NCBI GenBank assembly: GCA_036346405.1
Contig: CM070566.1
Span: 49,479,268 to 49,543,267 of the forward strand
Direction of reading: 5' to 3'
Length of the DNA stretch: 64,000 nucleotides
Source: Phyllostachys edulis
Taxonomy: Eukaryota > Streptophyta > Magnoliopsida > Poales > Poaceae
How positions within the stretch are numbered: the first letter of the stretch is position 1; every line of letters starts with the position of its first letter. Positions 1-10,122 of the stretch are shown piece by piece. Below the pieces are notes generated by a model. That model saw nothing but the letters and a program-made list of their open reading frames with translations. It had not been told where the DNA came from and did not search any database. Both the position numbers and the translations under genes were made by a program.

Positions 1-130
1 CAGTAGAGCAACCACTCGGAAAGAAAAGCCACCTGGGAGCGGTAGGATCAACTGAAGTTAGACTATCCTAATCTGTTTTATGAGTATCTTGAATCTCGAG
101 GTTGAGATTTTGTTTAAGGAGGGTAGGATT
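1..130 (+). mobile_element. 3' tail of a Ty3/gypsy internal region with polypurine tract
   Basis: The first 130 bases are the end of a gypsy-type internal region whose body lies left of the window. Positions about 70-115 read as a degenerate C-terminal polyprotein tail (YPNLFYEYLESRG, then stops). The tail runs into a purine-rich tract at about 115-129 (AAGGAGGGTAGGA). This tract sits directly before the LTR start at 131 and fits the plus-strand primer. The polyprotein family is inferred from the tail and LTR style only; no catalytic domain is visible here. Confidence 0.6.
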
Positions 131-2804
131 TGCAACATCCCTTTTTTTTGGTTTTGTAAAGAGGGGTTTCAAAATTCATTTTGAATTCAAATTTGCAAAT
201 CAATTCTCTCTTTAGTTTTCAAAATTTTCTTCAATCCTAAAACCTTCTTGGGCTTGGCCCAGCCAAACCTCTCCCTCGGCCCCTTTCCTCCCCCTCCCAG
301 GCCCATGCCGCCTAGCATACGTGCTGGACATGTTGAAACGCGCTAGAGCGCGCCCAGGACGCGCGCGGCATGCGCCCCCCGATGCGTCCTATCCTGGCTC
401 CCCCGCTCCCGTCGGTGCGTCGCCTCGCCTTGCTCTGCGTTGTTTGTGCCAGCGTGCTGTCTGCTCACCTTTGCGTCTGCACCAAACCCGGTTTCCCACT
501 GTGTGCGCCGCATCGCTCGCTGCACCGCACTGCACTCGTCCCTTGCACACCATCGAGTCGCCAATGACTCCATCCTCCCCCTCCTCAGCTATAGAAGCCC
601 CCAGCCATCTTGCTTTTCCCTCCCCATCTCCCTATTCGCCAAGTTCCAGCAGATCGAACGAATTTCGGTGTCGACTGCTACACCACCTTGCAATGTTATT
701 CGCCCTAGTAAGCCTCTCCCCACGCCACCTGTGTCATCCCGTGTTCCAAGACTCGAGGAGTTTTCCCCCAACTCAATTGCTTTGTTAGCTCATAGGAGCT
801 ACCATATTTTGTTTCTTCCCCAACTCCAGCACAGTGAGCCCCTTTCCAATTCTCCCCTCTCAAAGCACCTCCTCAACTTCTTGAGCCTCACCAACCTGTC
901 CCTTCCTTCCCCTTGTCTCAGATCGTCACCACCGTGTGGAGCTTCTTGTGCCACCTCAGGACCTCGCCGCCAGCTCTACTCTGACCATCTCTATCCTCTC
1001 TCTCCGACCAAGTGCATTCCTTATGCCCCCTAGATGCTGGAGCATGCTTTGGTTAGTCTAGGGCGTTGTTGGTTTTGTATTTGGCTTGTAGCCTGTAGCA
1101 TCGTTGCCGCCTATCCTCATCACGCCGTCGCTACCGGCCACATTGGTCCTTGTCGCCAGCACCCTCATGTGCACGAGTTCATGGGGAACCCATTTTGGGT
1201 ATGCCGAGCCACCGCCGTGTATCCCCTAACCGGCGACAAGCACGGGAAACCTGCGCCTTAAGGCTCCTCTGTTTGTCGGAAGGCAGACAAGTCCTGTAGC
1301 AGCATAATTAATAACTGAATCTCTGTCCTTAGGGTTAATCATTGATTAGTTGTCAGTTTAAATGCTACTGTGTTTCAATGACATGTGGGACTCGACAAAC
1401 AGTTAATAAAGTTCATTAACCTTGGGTTTCACTGTGACGCACGGACACGCGGGCCCCGAAGCATTTTACTACACAGTGAAAACCCGTGGACTGGTGCATA
1501 GCGAGCGTGGACTATGGTCCATACCTTGTTCCCATGGACCGAGTTTATGATAGTGGACCCTACCTATCATTAGTTATTTTATTTAGAATTTAAATGAAAA
1601 AATAAAATAAATACTGTGCAAGTGGACCCCACATGTCAGAGAGAGAACTCTCTCTCTCTCCTTTGTTCTTTTTCTAGATTTAATTTTGGATTGAACTTCG
1701 AAGAGCCCGTTCTCACTCGTTTTAACTCCAAATTTAATGAAATTTGTTTCTAAATTTTTATAAATTTAAGATATTTATAATGGCAGTGGTTTTATTCAAT
1801 TTGGAGTTCATTTGAATATTATTTTGTATTTATTTGCTTTGCTCGTCTTTTTATCCTTTTTTTGATGCAATTGTCCGAATTAGGGATGGCAATTGTGCCT
1901 AATTACCCATGTGCCCCGCGTGTAAATGCCCTAATGGAATCGGGTATGGGTTGTTTTCTTTGCCAATGGGCATGGGTGAGCTCTACCCATACCCTTCTCG
2001 CCCATTTACCTGCGACATGAACTAACAGGTGGGACCACTAAAACCCTAGTAGGGTTACTCACCGGCTCACTACCTTTCAATTTCCTAGCCAGTGTCACGG
2101 ACACTCTCCCTGACCCCCCGATTTCCCATTTCCTGCCGCCACCCACCTTCATTTTCTAGATCCACATCATCCTCCATTCCTCCTCCTGGTCGGCTGCCTC
2201 GCACGTCCTCCTCTCGGCCGGCTGCTCCCCTCGCCCTACTGCCGCTTCTCCTCCCGGGCTCCCAGCTGACCTCCTCCTCCAGATCCGCCGATCCTCCTCC
2301 GGGCTCCTAGCGACCTCCTCCTCCAGATCTGCCCTGTCCTCCTCCCAGCTGACCTCCTCCTCCTCCAGATCTGCCCCGTCCTCCTCCTGGCTGACCTCAA
2401 GCCCGACCACCTCCTCAACACCTCCCAGCTGACCTCAAGCCTGGCCACTTCCTCAACAACTCCTGGCTGACCTCAAGCACGACCGCCTCCTCCTCAACAC
2501 CTCCCTGGCGCCTACCCCCTGGGAGCCATCCTTCTCTACTAAACCGAAGTTCTACTGAACCAGCTGAACAATTTGCTATTATTTAAGTGCTGTTTGGAAT
2601 GAAGTGTCTGGTGCAAAACTACAGATTATTTGCTGCTGTTGAGTCTTACTGAAATAGAGCAATGATTTTACTAGTTAGGGTGCTAATTGGAGTAAATCTT
2701 GAAAATGGAAGAGCATGCCTTTTGTAGATGAGCATATTATACTTTGTTCGCTTATACCAGAGCATATTTTTCTTGTCTACTACAGCACTAAATTTTCATT
2801 TTAG

Positions 2805-2933
2805 TTGTTGAATGCTTGGTTGATTGCTTAATAGCTTGCCCCAAGCAAAGAATGTGATTGTGTGAATGTGATGCTAAATAGCTCTATTGATTTAGTTGTT
2901 GAATGCTCTGTTGATTGCTTAATAGCTTGCCTT
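2805..2933 (+). repeat. Short duplication inside the hAT element
   Basis: The phrase TTGTTGAATGC followed by TTGATTGCTTAATAGC occurs at about 2805-2847 and again at about 2895-2933. It is a local duplication with no coding potential. Confidence 0.55.
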
Positions 2934-2952
2934 AGTCACTTCACATCCTTAG

Positions 2953-5312
2953 TGTGGATATCATGGGGATATGCCCATGATCTTAGGATGATGAAACAAT
3001 TGGCAATGTGGCTTTTGGTTTGAAGTTTCACGTGTTTTCGGCAAAGTTAAAAGGCTGATCTTTAGTCTTTATGGGAATTTGGCTTTGGGATAGATTGAGT
3101 TCATAGGCTATAGTGCATATGTGTTGCATGATGCATGTTTTCACTAACGTGGGTCAAGTTGTGAAGAACTTGTTCCCGGATTCGTGTTTGCTTGTCTATT
3201 GCTGTGCAGGTGGCTTGCACGTCAATGACGGTCAACGGCGAGGAGGATCAGGACTAAGCTTGGAGAGCTAAGGTCCAGAACGATCATGGATGTCAGGTGA
3301 GGTCAAGTGACTCAAGCGTGGCGCAGAATGGACAAGGATGACCGAACGAGCAGTTCGGTGCGACTGGTTGATCAAGCGGTGCGGGGGTCGGTGGAAGTGC
3401 CAAGGTGGTCCGGTGGGAACCGGATGGGAGAGAATTGCCGACATGATGAGAGCCGCTGGATCAACCTACACGTGGCGAAGTAGGCATTCCTTCAACAGGA
3501 TTGGGCTCGGTCTTCGGAAAAGATCGAGAAGGGGTATTTTGGTAATTTTACCAAATACCGCCTTGGTGACCTAATGCCAACCCGCAGCGCAAGACGGTGC
3601 GTCAAGAAGTGGATTAAGTTAAGAGAATTGTGACGGTGCCTTAAAATACGTGCGTGTGTATTCCGTTGATGTTGGGCCTTAACGGAAGCCCATTAGGGTA
3701 AATCTTCTAGAAGGTTTTAGGGTTTGAGGCTACCATATAAAAGGAGTGGATGGAATATTAGGGTTCCTGGCCGTCTAGAAAAAAAAATAGAACTGGTGAG
3801 ACGGCGCCCCCAAAACAAAAAAATGGTGCGCCTGTAGTTGCTGAAAATCCTTGGTGGCGGCCTGTCCTACGCTGAAGAAATTGAGAGCCCTGGGACAAAA
3901 GAAGAGCTTTGTGGCGACGCTGAGGATACACACAAAAATTGAAGAGCTTTGTGGCGGCCGGTTCCTCTAAAAAAAAAGGGTCTGATGGCGGCGCCCTGTT
4001 GGGTTTAAGGAAAAATTTGGAGCTTTTGTCGGCGGCGCCTTGTTGGGTGAAGGGAAAAAGATGCCGGCGGCCTGTGCTCGATAGATCAAAGCAGCGGTGT
4101 GTGGCTGTGTTTTTTAAACTTAAATGACTTGATGGTACATTGAGTTAATCCTGTCTTTTTGCTGTTCTGTTTTGGTGTTTGCCTGGCTGCTTGATGATGA
4201 GACCGAATCTTTGATTTGATTGCCAGCAAATTTTTGTTTTATGTTTCTTTTTGCTTGTGAGGTCGGAGCTGCAGGATTTGATGTTAGATCGCTTTTGTTG
4301 ATTTGTCTTCAAGTGGCGGCGAGTTGATTTCTTTTCGTGATCACCGTTTGAAGATTTTTATTGCTTTGTCTACTCAATGTTGCGACCAAGTCTTTGGTTG
4401 GATTCAATGAGAAACGGTGCGTCTTGGTGCGATGATCGCCATCGTTTCTTCTTGCGTGTAAGCACATCTTGAGCGGTCGTGTCTTTGGCGTGCTCATTCC
4501 AAAGACGTGTTGTGTGTCTGGCACCGCAGGCTTGTCCGGTTGTTCTTTGGTTTGTGATCACACATCTTTTGCATTGGGTTTAATATTTGTTTATTACCTT
4601 GGCTTGCCTTCAATGATTCTACTCGCTGTGAGTTTTGATGTTGGACATGCTGCGCGTGGCTTTGAAGAAAAAAGGGCAGGCGGCTTTTAGTCGTGAGGGT
4701 TTTTGGTGTGCAAGAACAGTGCCAGCAGCTGTGTGTTCTGAAGCATTGGTTTTTGTATGCGTGCATGACCTAGGGGCGGCGGCTTGCAGTCTAGTGTAAA
4801 TAGGAAAATCAAGATCCGGTAGTACTGCTTTTAGATTTGTTTATTTTCGGTTCTGTCAGCTTCTTGTGGATTGATCGCAGGTTCTCTAGTTGTTCACTGT
4901 TTTGATTATTCTATTGCTTAGCTACAGTTTCTCTGCTGGTTCTCTGCGTGTTAGTCGGCTTGGCTCTGTATGGTTTGATTGAGGCAGCAGTTGGCGGCGG
5001 TCGCACAGAAGCTGAGCAAGGACCTGCAGTGCCTAGATTTATTTCTTATTTGCATCTTGTGATGTTACTGTTCATCTCATATATACAACATGCTAGTTAT
5101 TCCTTACACATCTTCCTATGCGGTTGTGAGATGTTTTTAGTCTTATGCTTCGGGGGTTGATCGGATTCAACATAGGTCATCCGCTGTGCCTGTATACAGA
5201 TCTTCTTAGCTTTTTATAGCTATTGGAGTGAAAGTAGTGTTGAGTTCGATCGAAGTGAAAAATAGAGAAAGCGTCTATTCACCCCCCCTCTAGTCGCCTT
5301 TCCGGTCCTACA
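2953..5312 (+). repeat. Left LTR of the gag-only Copia element
   Basis: It starts TGTGGATATC and ends GGTCCTACA, directly before the primer-binding site. A TATA box (CATATAAAAGG) lies at about 3734-3744, so U3 is about 800 bp and the transcribed R-U5 part is unusually long. It differs from the right LTR by scattered changes plus a few multi-base blocks (about 4395-4535). Confidence 0.9.
3734..3744 (+). promoter_or_regulatory. TATA box of the left Copia LTR
   Basis: CATATAAAAGG sits in the U3 of the left LTR. The same motif is present in the right LTR (about 10908), as expected for the retrotransposon promoter. Confidence 0.6.
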
Positions 5313-5314
5313 AT

Positions 5315-5328
5315 TGGTATCAGAGCCC
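5315..5328 (+). other. Primer-binding site (initiator-tRNA-Met type)
   Basis: TGGTATCAGAGCCC begins two bases after the left LTR end. It is the usual Ty1/copia minus-strand primer site, complementary to the 3' end of plant initiator tRNA-Met. Confidence 0.85.
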
Positions 5329-5368
5329 GGTTAGCTCTTCTCATAGATCTTAACCGGTCTTTGGAGCC

Positions 5369-6961
5369 ATGGCGACTGACAAGTATTCGACCAAACCACC
5401 TATCTTCGATGGAGTTGATTTTGCTTACTGGAAGGCACGCATGCATGCCTACATCGAGGCTCAGGGGCACGCTATTTGGCTTAAGGTCAAAAATCCATAT
5501 GTCGTGCCAACCAATGACGATGTGATCAATCCAGATGTTGAGGCTAATAGCAAGGCTCGGAACTTTTTGATCCAAGGTCTTAGTCGATCTGAGTTTGAGC
5601 GCATGGCTCATTTGAGGTCTGCTCATGAGATCTGGAGGACCCTTTGTGACTACCACGAGGGTTCGACTGCGATCAAGGAAGTGAGACAGAACCAGCTCAA
5701 GAAAGAATACTCAAAGATTGAGCAAAGACATGGTGAGTGTTTAGATGAGCTGTGGGGGAGATTCTCCAAGATTCTTCATGATCTTCGCGCTGTTGATCTT
5801 GTTTTCACTAAGTCTGAGAATGCACGCCAGCTTTTGGGTGCTCTTGATGTGAAGGTCTGGGGGATGAAGATCACATCCATCAATGACAACACTGTCATGA
5901 GTGAGCTTACCATGGATAAGCTTTACTCGAGGTTGAAGACGCATGAGATTGATTTCATTTCACGTCTCCCCAAGACAGAGTCGATGGCTCTTGTGGTTGA
6001 CCCATCTAAGGGTAGCTTGTCTGATTCATTTGATTTTGGCTCATCTGGCTTTTCTTTGTCCGCTTTACATTCTTTGACCGATGAGCAGCTAGAGAGGCTA
6101 CCTGAGGATGATTTAGCCCTCCTATCCACAAAATTCTCTAGAGTGTACAACAAAGTGAGGAACAGGAGGAGAGGTGCCCCTATCACGTGCTTTGAGTGTG
6201 GTAAGCCAAACCAGATTCGTTCCAGATGCCCCAAGTTGAAGGGCAAGGAGGAGAAGGACACTTGGAGGCGTCCTCAAGTCAAGGATGCAAAACCCAAGAA
6301 GACCAACTATCACAAGTTCATTAGCCGGGTCCTTGCCGCTCTAGAGAGTGTTGACATGAGCGATGTGGACTCGGAGACAGAGGACGACGAGGATGACACC
6401 CATGGCAAGAAGAAGGCTCAGGACTTCACCGGCACGTGTTTCATGGCCAGGGGTAGCCACGATGTCGACTCCTCCAATGACGACGATCCTTTTAGTGACC
6501 CAGATGAGGTATGTCCCTCACCTGCTGATATGAAGCGTGCTTTGGTCATTGCTGAACATAATTTGAAGAAGCAAGCTAAATTGATTAAAAGACAGGACAA
6601 CATGATTGATGATCTGAACTTAGAGGTTGTTAGGCTTAAATCTGTTAATCCTGTTGATATTTGTGACTCTTGCTCTAGCTTGCAAAATGAATTGATCAAT
6701 CTGAAATCTGCTCATTCCTCTGTTGTGAATCAATTGAAAGATGCTCTTGATGAACTAGAATCCCTCAAGTCTAGTCCTGCTTGCATGAATGCCATTGCTT
6801 TAGATGTGACTACTGTAGATGCTATCCCTTTGCCTTGTTCAAATTGTGCTTTACTTGAACTAAAATTGGATAGTGCTACAAAAGAATTGATGAAATTTGA
6901 TGCTAGTCACACCTGTTCTCATTGTGAGAAAAATAAGACTAAAATAAAAGAAATGACTTGA
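5369..6961 (+). CDS. Copia gag protein (UBN2-type gag with zinc knuckle)
   Basis: A 530-residue open frame starts at the first ATG after the primer site. Residues about 1-190 look like the plant Copia gag domain: FDGVDFAYWKARMHAYIEA near the N-terminus and a central EIWRTLCDYHEGS segment. A CCHC-like knuckle lies at about residues 273-286 (CFECGKPNQIRSRC), but its histidine is replaced by glutamine, so zinc binding may be weakened. An acidic stretch follows (about 335-350), then a long Leu/Lys-rich probably coiled-coil tail. Gag would form the particle that packages element RNA in the cytoplasm. The frame ends with TGA; related sequence continues in broken frames to 7275. Confidence 0.85.
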   Translation: MATDKYSTKPPIFDGVDFAYWKARMHAYIEAQGHAIWLKVKNPYVVPTNDDVINPDVEANSKARNFLIQGLSRSEFERMAHLRSAHEIWRTLCDYHEGSTAIKEVRQNQLKKEYSKIEQRHGECLDELWGRFSKILHDLRAVDLVFTKSENARQLLGALDVKVWGMKITSINDNTVMSELTMDKLYSRLKTHEIDFISRLPKTESMALVVDPSKGSLSDSFDFGSSGFSLSALHSLTDEQLERLPEDDLALLSTKFSRVYNKVRNRRRGAPITCFECGKPNQIRSRCPKLKGKEEKDTWRRPQVKDAKPKKTNYHKFISRVLAALESVDMSDVDSETEDDEDDTHGKKKAQDFTGTCFMARGSHDVDSSNDDDPFSDPDEVCPSPADMKRALVIAEHNLKKQAKLIKRQDNMIDDLNLEVVRLKSVNPVDICDSCSSLQNELINLKSAHSSVVNQLKDALDELESLKSSPACMNAIALDVTTVDAIPLPCSNCALLELKLDSATKELMKFDASHTCSHCEKNKTKIKEMT

Positions 6962-7275
6962 AATGATCCTTCACTCTAAAATGGCTTCATGTGAAAACGT
7001 GTTAAACTCACAATTGAGAATGATGCTTTAAACAAGACACTAGAAGAAAAGGCTAAAATTGAACAATCCATGTCCATGAATGCTTCCAAGAAAGTTGTTG
7101 ACTCTAATTCTTGTGATCTTTGCATTGAGATTGGGCATAATATAGATAAGATACAAGAAGCTTTTAGAGTTAAGTTCAAAGAAGCGGTTGGATAGGATTA
7201 GAGATAACTATTGTGTGTCTTGTGAGGCTTTGAAAGTGAGGTAGCTCACTATAAGGAAAAGTCGATAGGGCTAGC

Positions 7276-7998
7276 ATGTCAAATAAGTGTGCTTCTTGTT
7301 ATGAACTAGCCAAACAAAATGACTACCTTAAAGAGACTCTTGAGAGATTTATTGGTGGGAAGAAGAACCTCAACATGATTCTTGACAAATCTAAGGTGAG
7401 TGTGAATAATAGAGGCCTAGGATTTGATTCCCTAGAGCATACCAAGAACCATCCACCTAAGATTGTTAGAGCTATTGAGAGTGGTCTGTTTGAGGTAGAA
7501 CCCCCTAAGCCATCCAAGATAGTCTTCAAATCAGCTGGTTTTGCCCAAACCACTTCTAGCAAGATAGGTGCTTCTACTTCATCAGGTCAGACCCTTCAAA
7601 AGGTCAAGTACCATTGCACCTTCTGCAAGAAGAATGGCCACATTGTTGAGTTCTGCTTCCGTAGAGCCAAAATTGAGAGGAAGGAGAGGATGAGTACCTT
7701 GAGAACCATTAGAGGAGTTTCTTCACCTGCTGTAGTCTCTAGAGCCAGGCAGCCTATTTTTCCTGCTAGACATAGGCCTAGGTTCGTAGAGGACTTCTTT
7801 GACTCCTTTGGTGGCTCTAGGCAGTATTCTGGTTTAGGATTTCGTGAGGAGAGACCGCGAGTAGCATCTAGACAGGGGGAGTACCGACCTTTTGGTAGGT
7901 CGATTCGGAGAGGTCTAGGTGGTTCTCGTGTGCATTCTTATGATTTTACTCCTAACCATTTCTTCTTGCTTCTCTTGCTTTGCCCAAGCATCGTGTGA
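7276..7998 (+). CDS. Downstream gag segment with intact CCHC zinc knuckle
   Basis: An open frame of 240 residues in the position of the gag C-terminus/nucleocapsid of related Copia elements. Residues about 113-128 form an intact CX2CX4HX4C knuckle (CTFCKKNGHIVEFC), followed by an Arg-rich tail that could bind RNA. It is separated from the first gag frame by about 300 bp with stops in all frames, where coding-like words remain (6962-7275). It was probably one polyprotein with 5369-6961 in an ancestor. Whether it is translated now is unknown. Confidence 0.65.
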   Translation: MSNKCASCYELAKQNDYLKETLERFIGGKKNLNMILDKSKVSVNNRGLGFDSLEHTKNHPPKIVRAIESGLFEVEPPKPSKIVFKSAGFAQTTSSKIGASTSSGQTLQKVKYHCTFCKKNGHIVEFCFRRAKIERKERMSTLRTIRGVSSPAVVSRARQPIFPARHRPRFVEDFFDSFGGSRQYSGLGFREERPRVASRQGEYRPFGRSIRRGLGGSRVHSYDFTPNHFFLLLLLCPSIV

Positions 7999-8097
7999 CT
8001 CGATCTTGGATTCCAAAGTCTCTTATCACTAACTTGATCGAGAGCACAGATGTTTCTGCTATGCCTGTAGGTCCGTCGTGTGAGGAAGGAGGACATA

Positions 8098-8416
8098 TGA
8101 CTTGATTGACTTTGGGTGTTCTCGACACATGACTGGAGGTTTTAGATGGTTCTCCTCTTTCACACGTGCATCCGACAACGAGTGGATCACATTTGGAAAT
8201 GTTTTTACTAGGACCATGACAGCCAAGGGCACTGTGAGCTTTCTTACACCTTCATGCCTTTATCTTCATGATTATTTAGTCCTGGCGTGTTGTGCTTATC
8301 ATTGTGCTCATTTGTATCTTATCGGCATGTGTTCTCCTATGATATTCTTCATCATGCTTTTGCGTGTATTTTGTTTATATATCCTTGTATTATATTGTTA
8401 TTCTCTAGTTTCATAG
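8098..8416 (+). pseudogene. Copia aspartic protease / GAG-pre-integrase remnant
   Basis: LIDFGCSRHMTG at about 8102-8137 matches the Copia protease active-site block, normally containing DSG; here the serine is phenylalanine. EWITFGN follows, as in the family. A stop lies directly upstream (8101-8103 region), and homology fades by about 8260. No integrase or reverse transcriptase follows. This is the last trace of pol in the element. Confidence 0.7.
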
Positions 8417-10110
8417 ATGTATAAGCTTGGTTTAGTCTTCATGAGCTTGTGCTGTCTTGTATATTCTGTATTTTGCTCTTGTTGATCTTTGCCCTGTGTA
8501 TTCACATGCTTACTTGATTTCCATGATTTGTTCCTTAACATGTCTTATGCTCTCATGATACTGTGGATACATGGGTCTTGCCATAGCTTTCACTAGCAAG
8601 CTTTACCTTTGACTGTAATATATGATGTGTGTTATGCTATGTACGTGTTTGCTTGCTCCTATGCCTTATTGTGGACTTAGAATAGGTTGAGCTTTGTCAT
8701 ATCTTGAATAGCATGCGTTGAAATTGAGTTGTCTCTCTCCTCTTTTTGCATTCATTGTAACATAATGCATTTTAAAATTCAACAACTTGCATTGTAATAT
8801 AAACTTGTGGAGCTTTGATTATTATCCTTGTATGACTTGAATTCATACTTTATACCCTGCCATGTCTTGTGCTAGCTTGCTAGATTTCTTTTATGGCTTT
8901 TTATGTATAGCTTAGCTTTTATCATGCTAGCTTTATTATCTGTGAGCAAACCGAATCATAATATGACTTGTTGGATCTTGTGATTAGTTTTGCTTTAGTG
9001 ATCCTCTCATGATTCATGCCATGTCATATAGGCTTAATTGAGTCTTCAACTTATTCTGAGTTTTAAATTGAGCTATGGTAATTCTTAAGTCAAGCAAATG
9101 AAAAATGAGCTTTTCTGTGCGAAAAAACTAATCTCACTAATTCTTTCTCATGAGACGGCTTACCATTGCACTAGGCATGAACTCAGGGGGAGTTTTGGAT
9201 GACCCAGACTATTCTCTTAAGCTTTTGTTGCTTGGGATGGTCGCAGTGAGGCTTGAGATCTAGCACAATGCTAAGAAAACAAATTGGCAATTGGTTGAAG
9301 CTTAGAAGGCAGTTGTGGATGGCTCCTAGTCCAGGACTTGCTTTACTAAGATAAAACCAATCATTTTCAGCAAAGTGCTCAATGTGCTAAATTCTAAATG
9401 CTTGAACAAATTGATTCAAAATTGAACTCATAATGCTCAACTTGACTCTTTTTCTAGGTTCTGGCTCAATCTCGCTTATAGACATGACCTGACTCATTTT
9501 TGGATACCTTTAGTTAAACTATGATCTTGAGCACCTTGTCATATTGTCGATTCATTTAATCTCAGATTATTGCTATTTTGGCCTTAACTTTGCTGTACAT
9601 GTTTTGCCATGATTGAATATAGCTTCTTCACATAATATGGCTTGGTGTAATACTCGTACAGTCTTCATGGATAATCTTCATGGCTCCTTTTGCTCAAGTT
9701 AAAAACAAAACAAAAAAAATGAATAAATGAAAAATGAAAAATTGCAGCCATTTCATTACATTCATGCTCTATCTTCTTCCATGCACCTTGATGAATCCAT
9801 TGTCAAAGGGGGAGAAAGATTGGTCAAAAATGTTGTTTTAGAGCTTTTCATCTCAATGATCAAAGGTCAAATAGAACAATTGTTCTTTCATATGGACCTA
9901 AGTGAGATTTTTGGCTATTCTCTGGAAATTGAAGCTTTTGTGCTTTCTTTTACCTTATCTTACTTGCTTATGCTATTCTGGAGCCAGCTTGGTCATTTCC
10001 TTTGCTTTTTCTTGCTTTTGGATCAAGTTGTGCCTTTGCGCGAAAACTGTAAGTATTTTTCTTTTCAAACCATAAAACTACATTTTCTGAGAAATTGCCA
10101 ATGTGTTCAT
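8417..10110 (+). other. AT-rich noncoding internal region of the Copia element
   Basis: About 1.7 kb lies between the protease remnant and the polypurine tract, rich in CTTG, CATG and TTGCT words. Purine tracts like the true one recur (AGGGGGAG at about 9184 and 9790). The only longer open frame (9727-10161, 144 residues) resembles no family I know, runs into the LTR and is probably spurious. The region stands where integrase, RT and RNase H belong. Confidence 0.6.
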
Positions 10111-10122
10111 CAAGGGGGAGAT

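Noticed and set aside
321..1261. Long overlapping open frames (up to 197 residues) on the plus strand
   Set aside because: They lie inside the gypsy LTR, in CT/GC-rich sequence, with Ser/Pro/Leu-rich products and no domain. The related minus-strand LTR shows the same kind of frames by composition.
2092..2520. Open frames on both strands rich in Ser/Pro or Glu/Arg
   Set aside because: Generated by CCTCCTCC-type repeats in the hAT element; frames are open on both strands because of composition.
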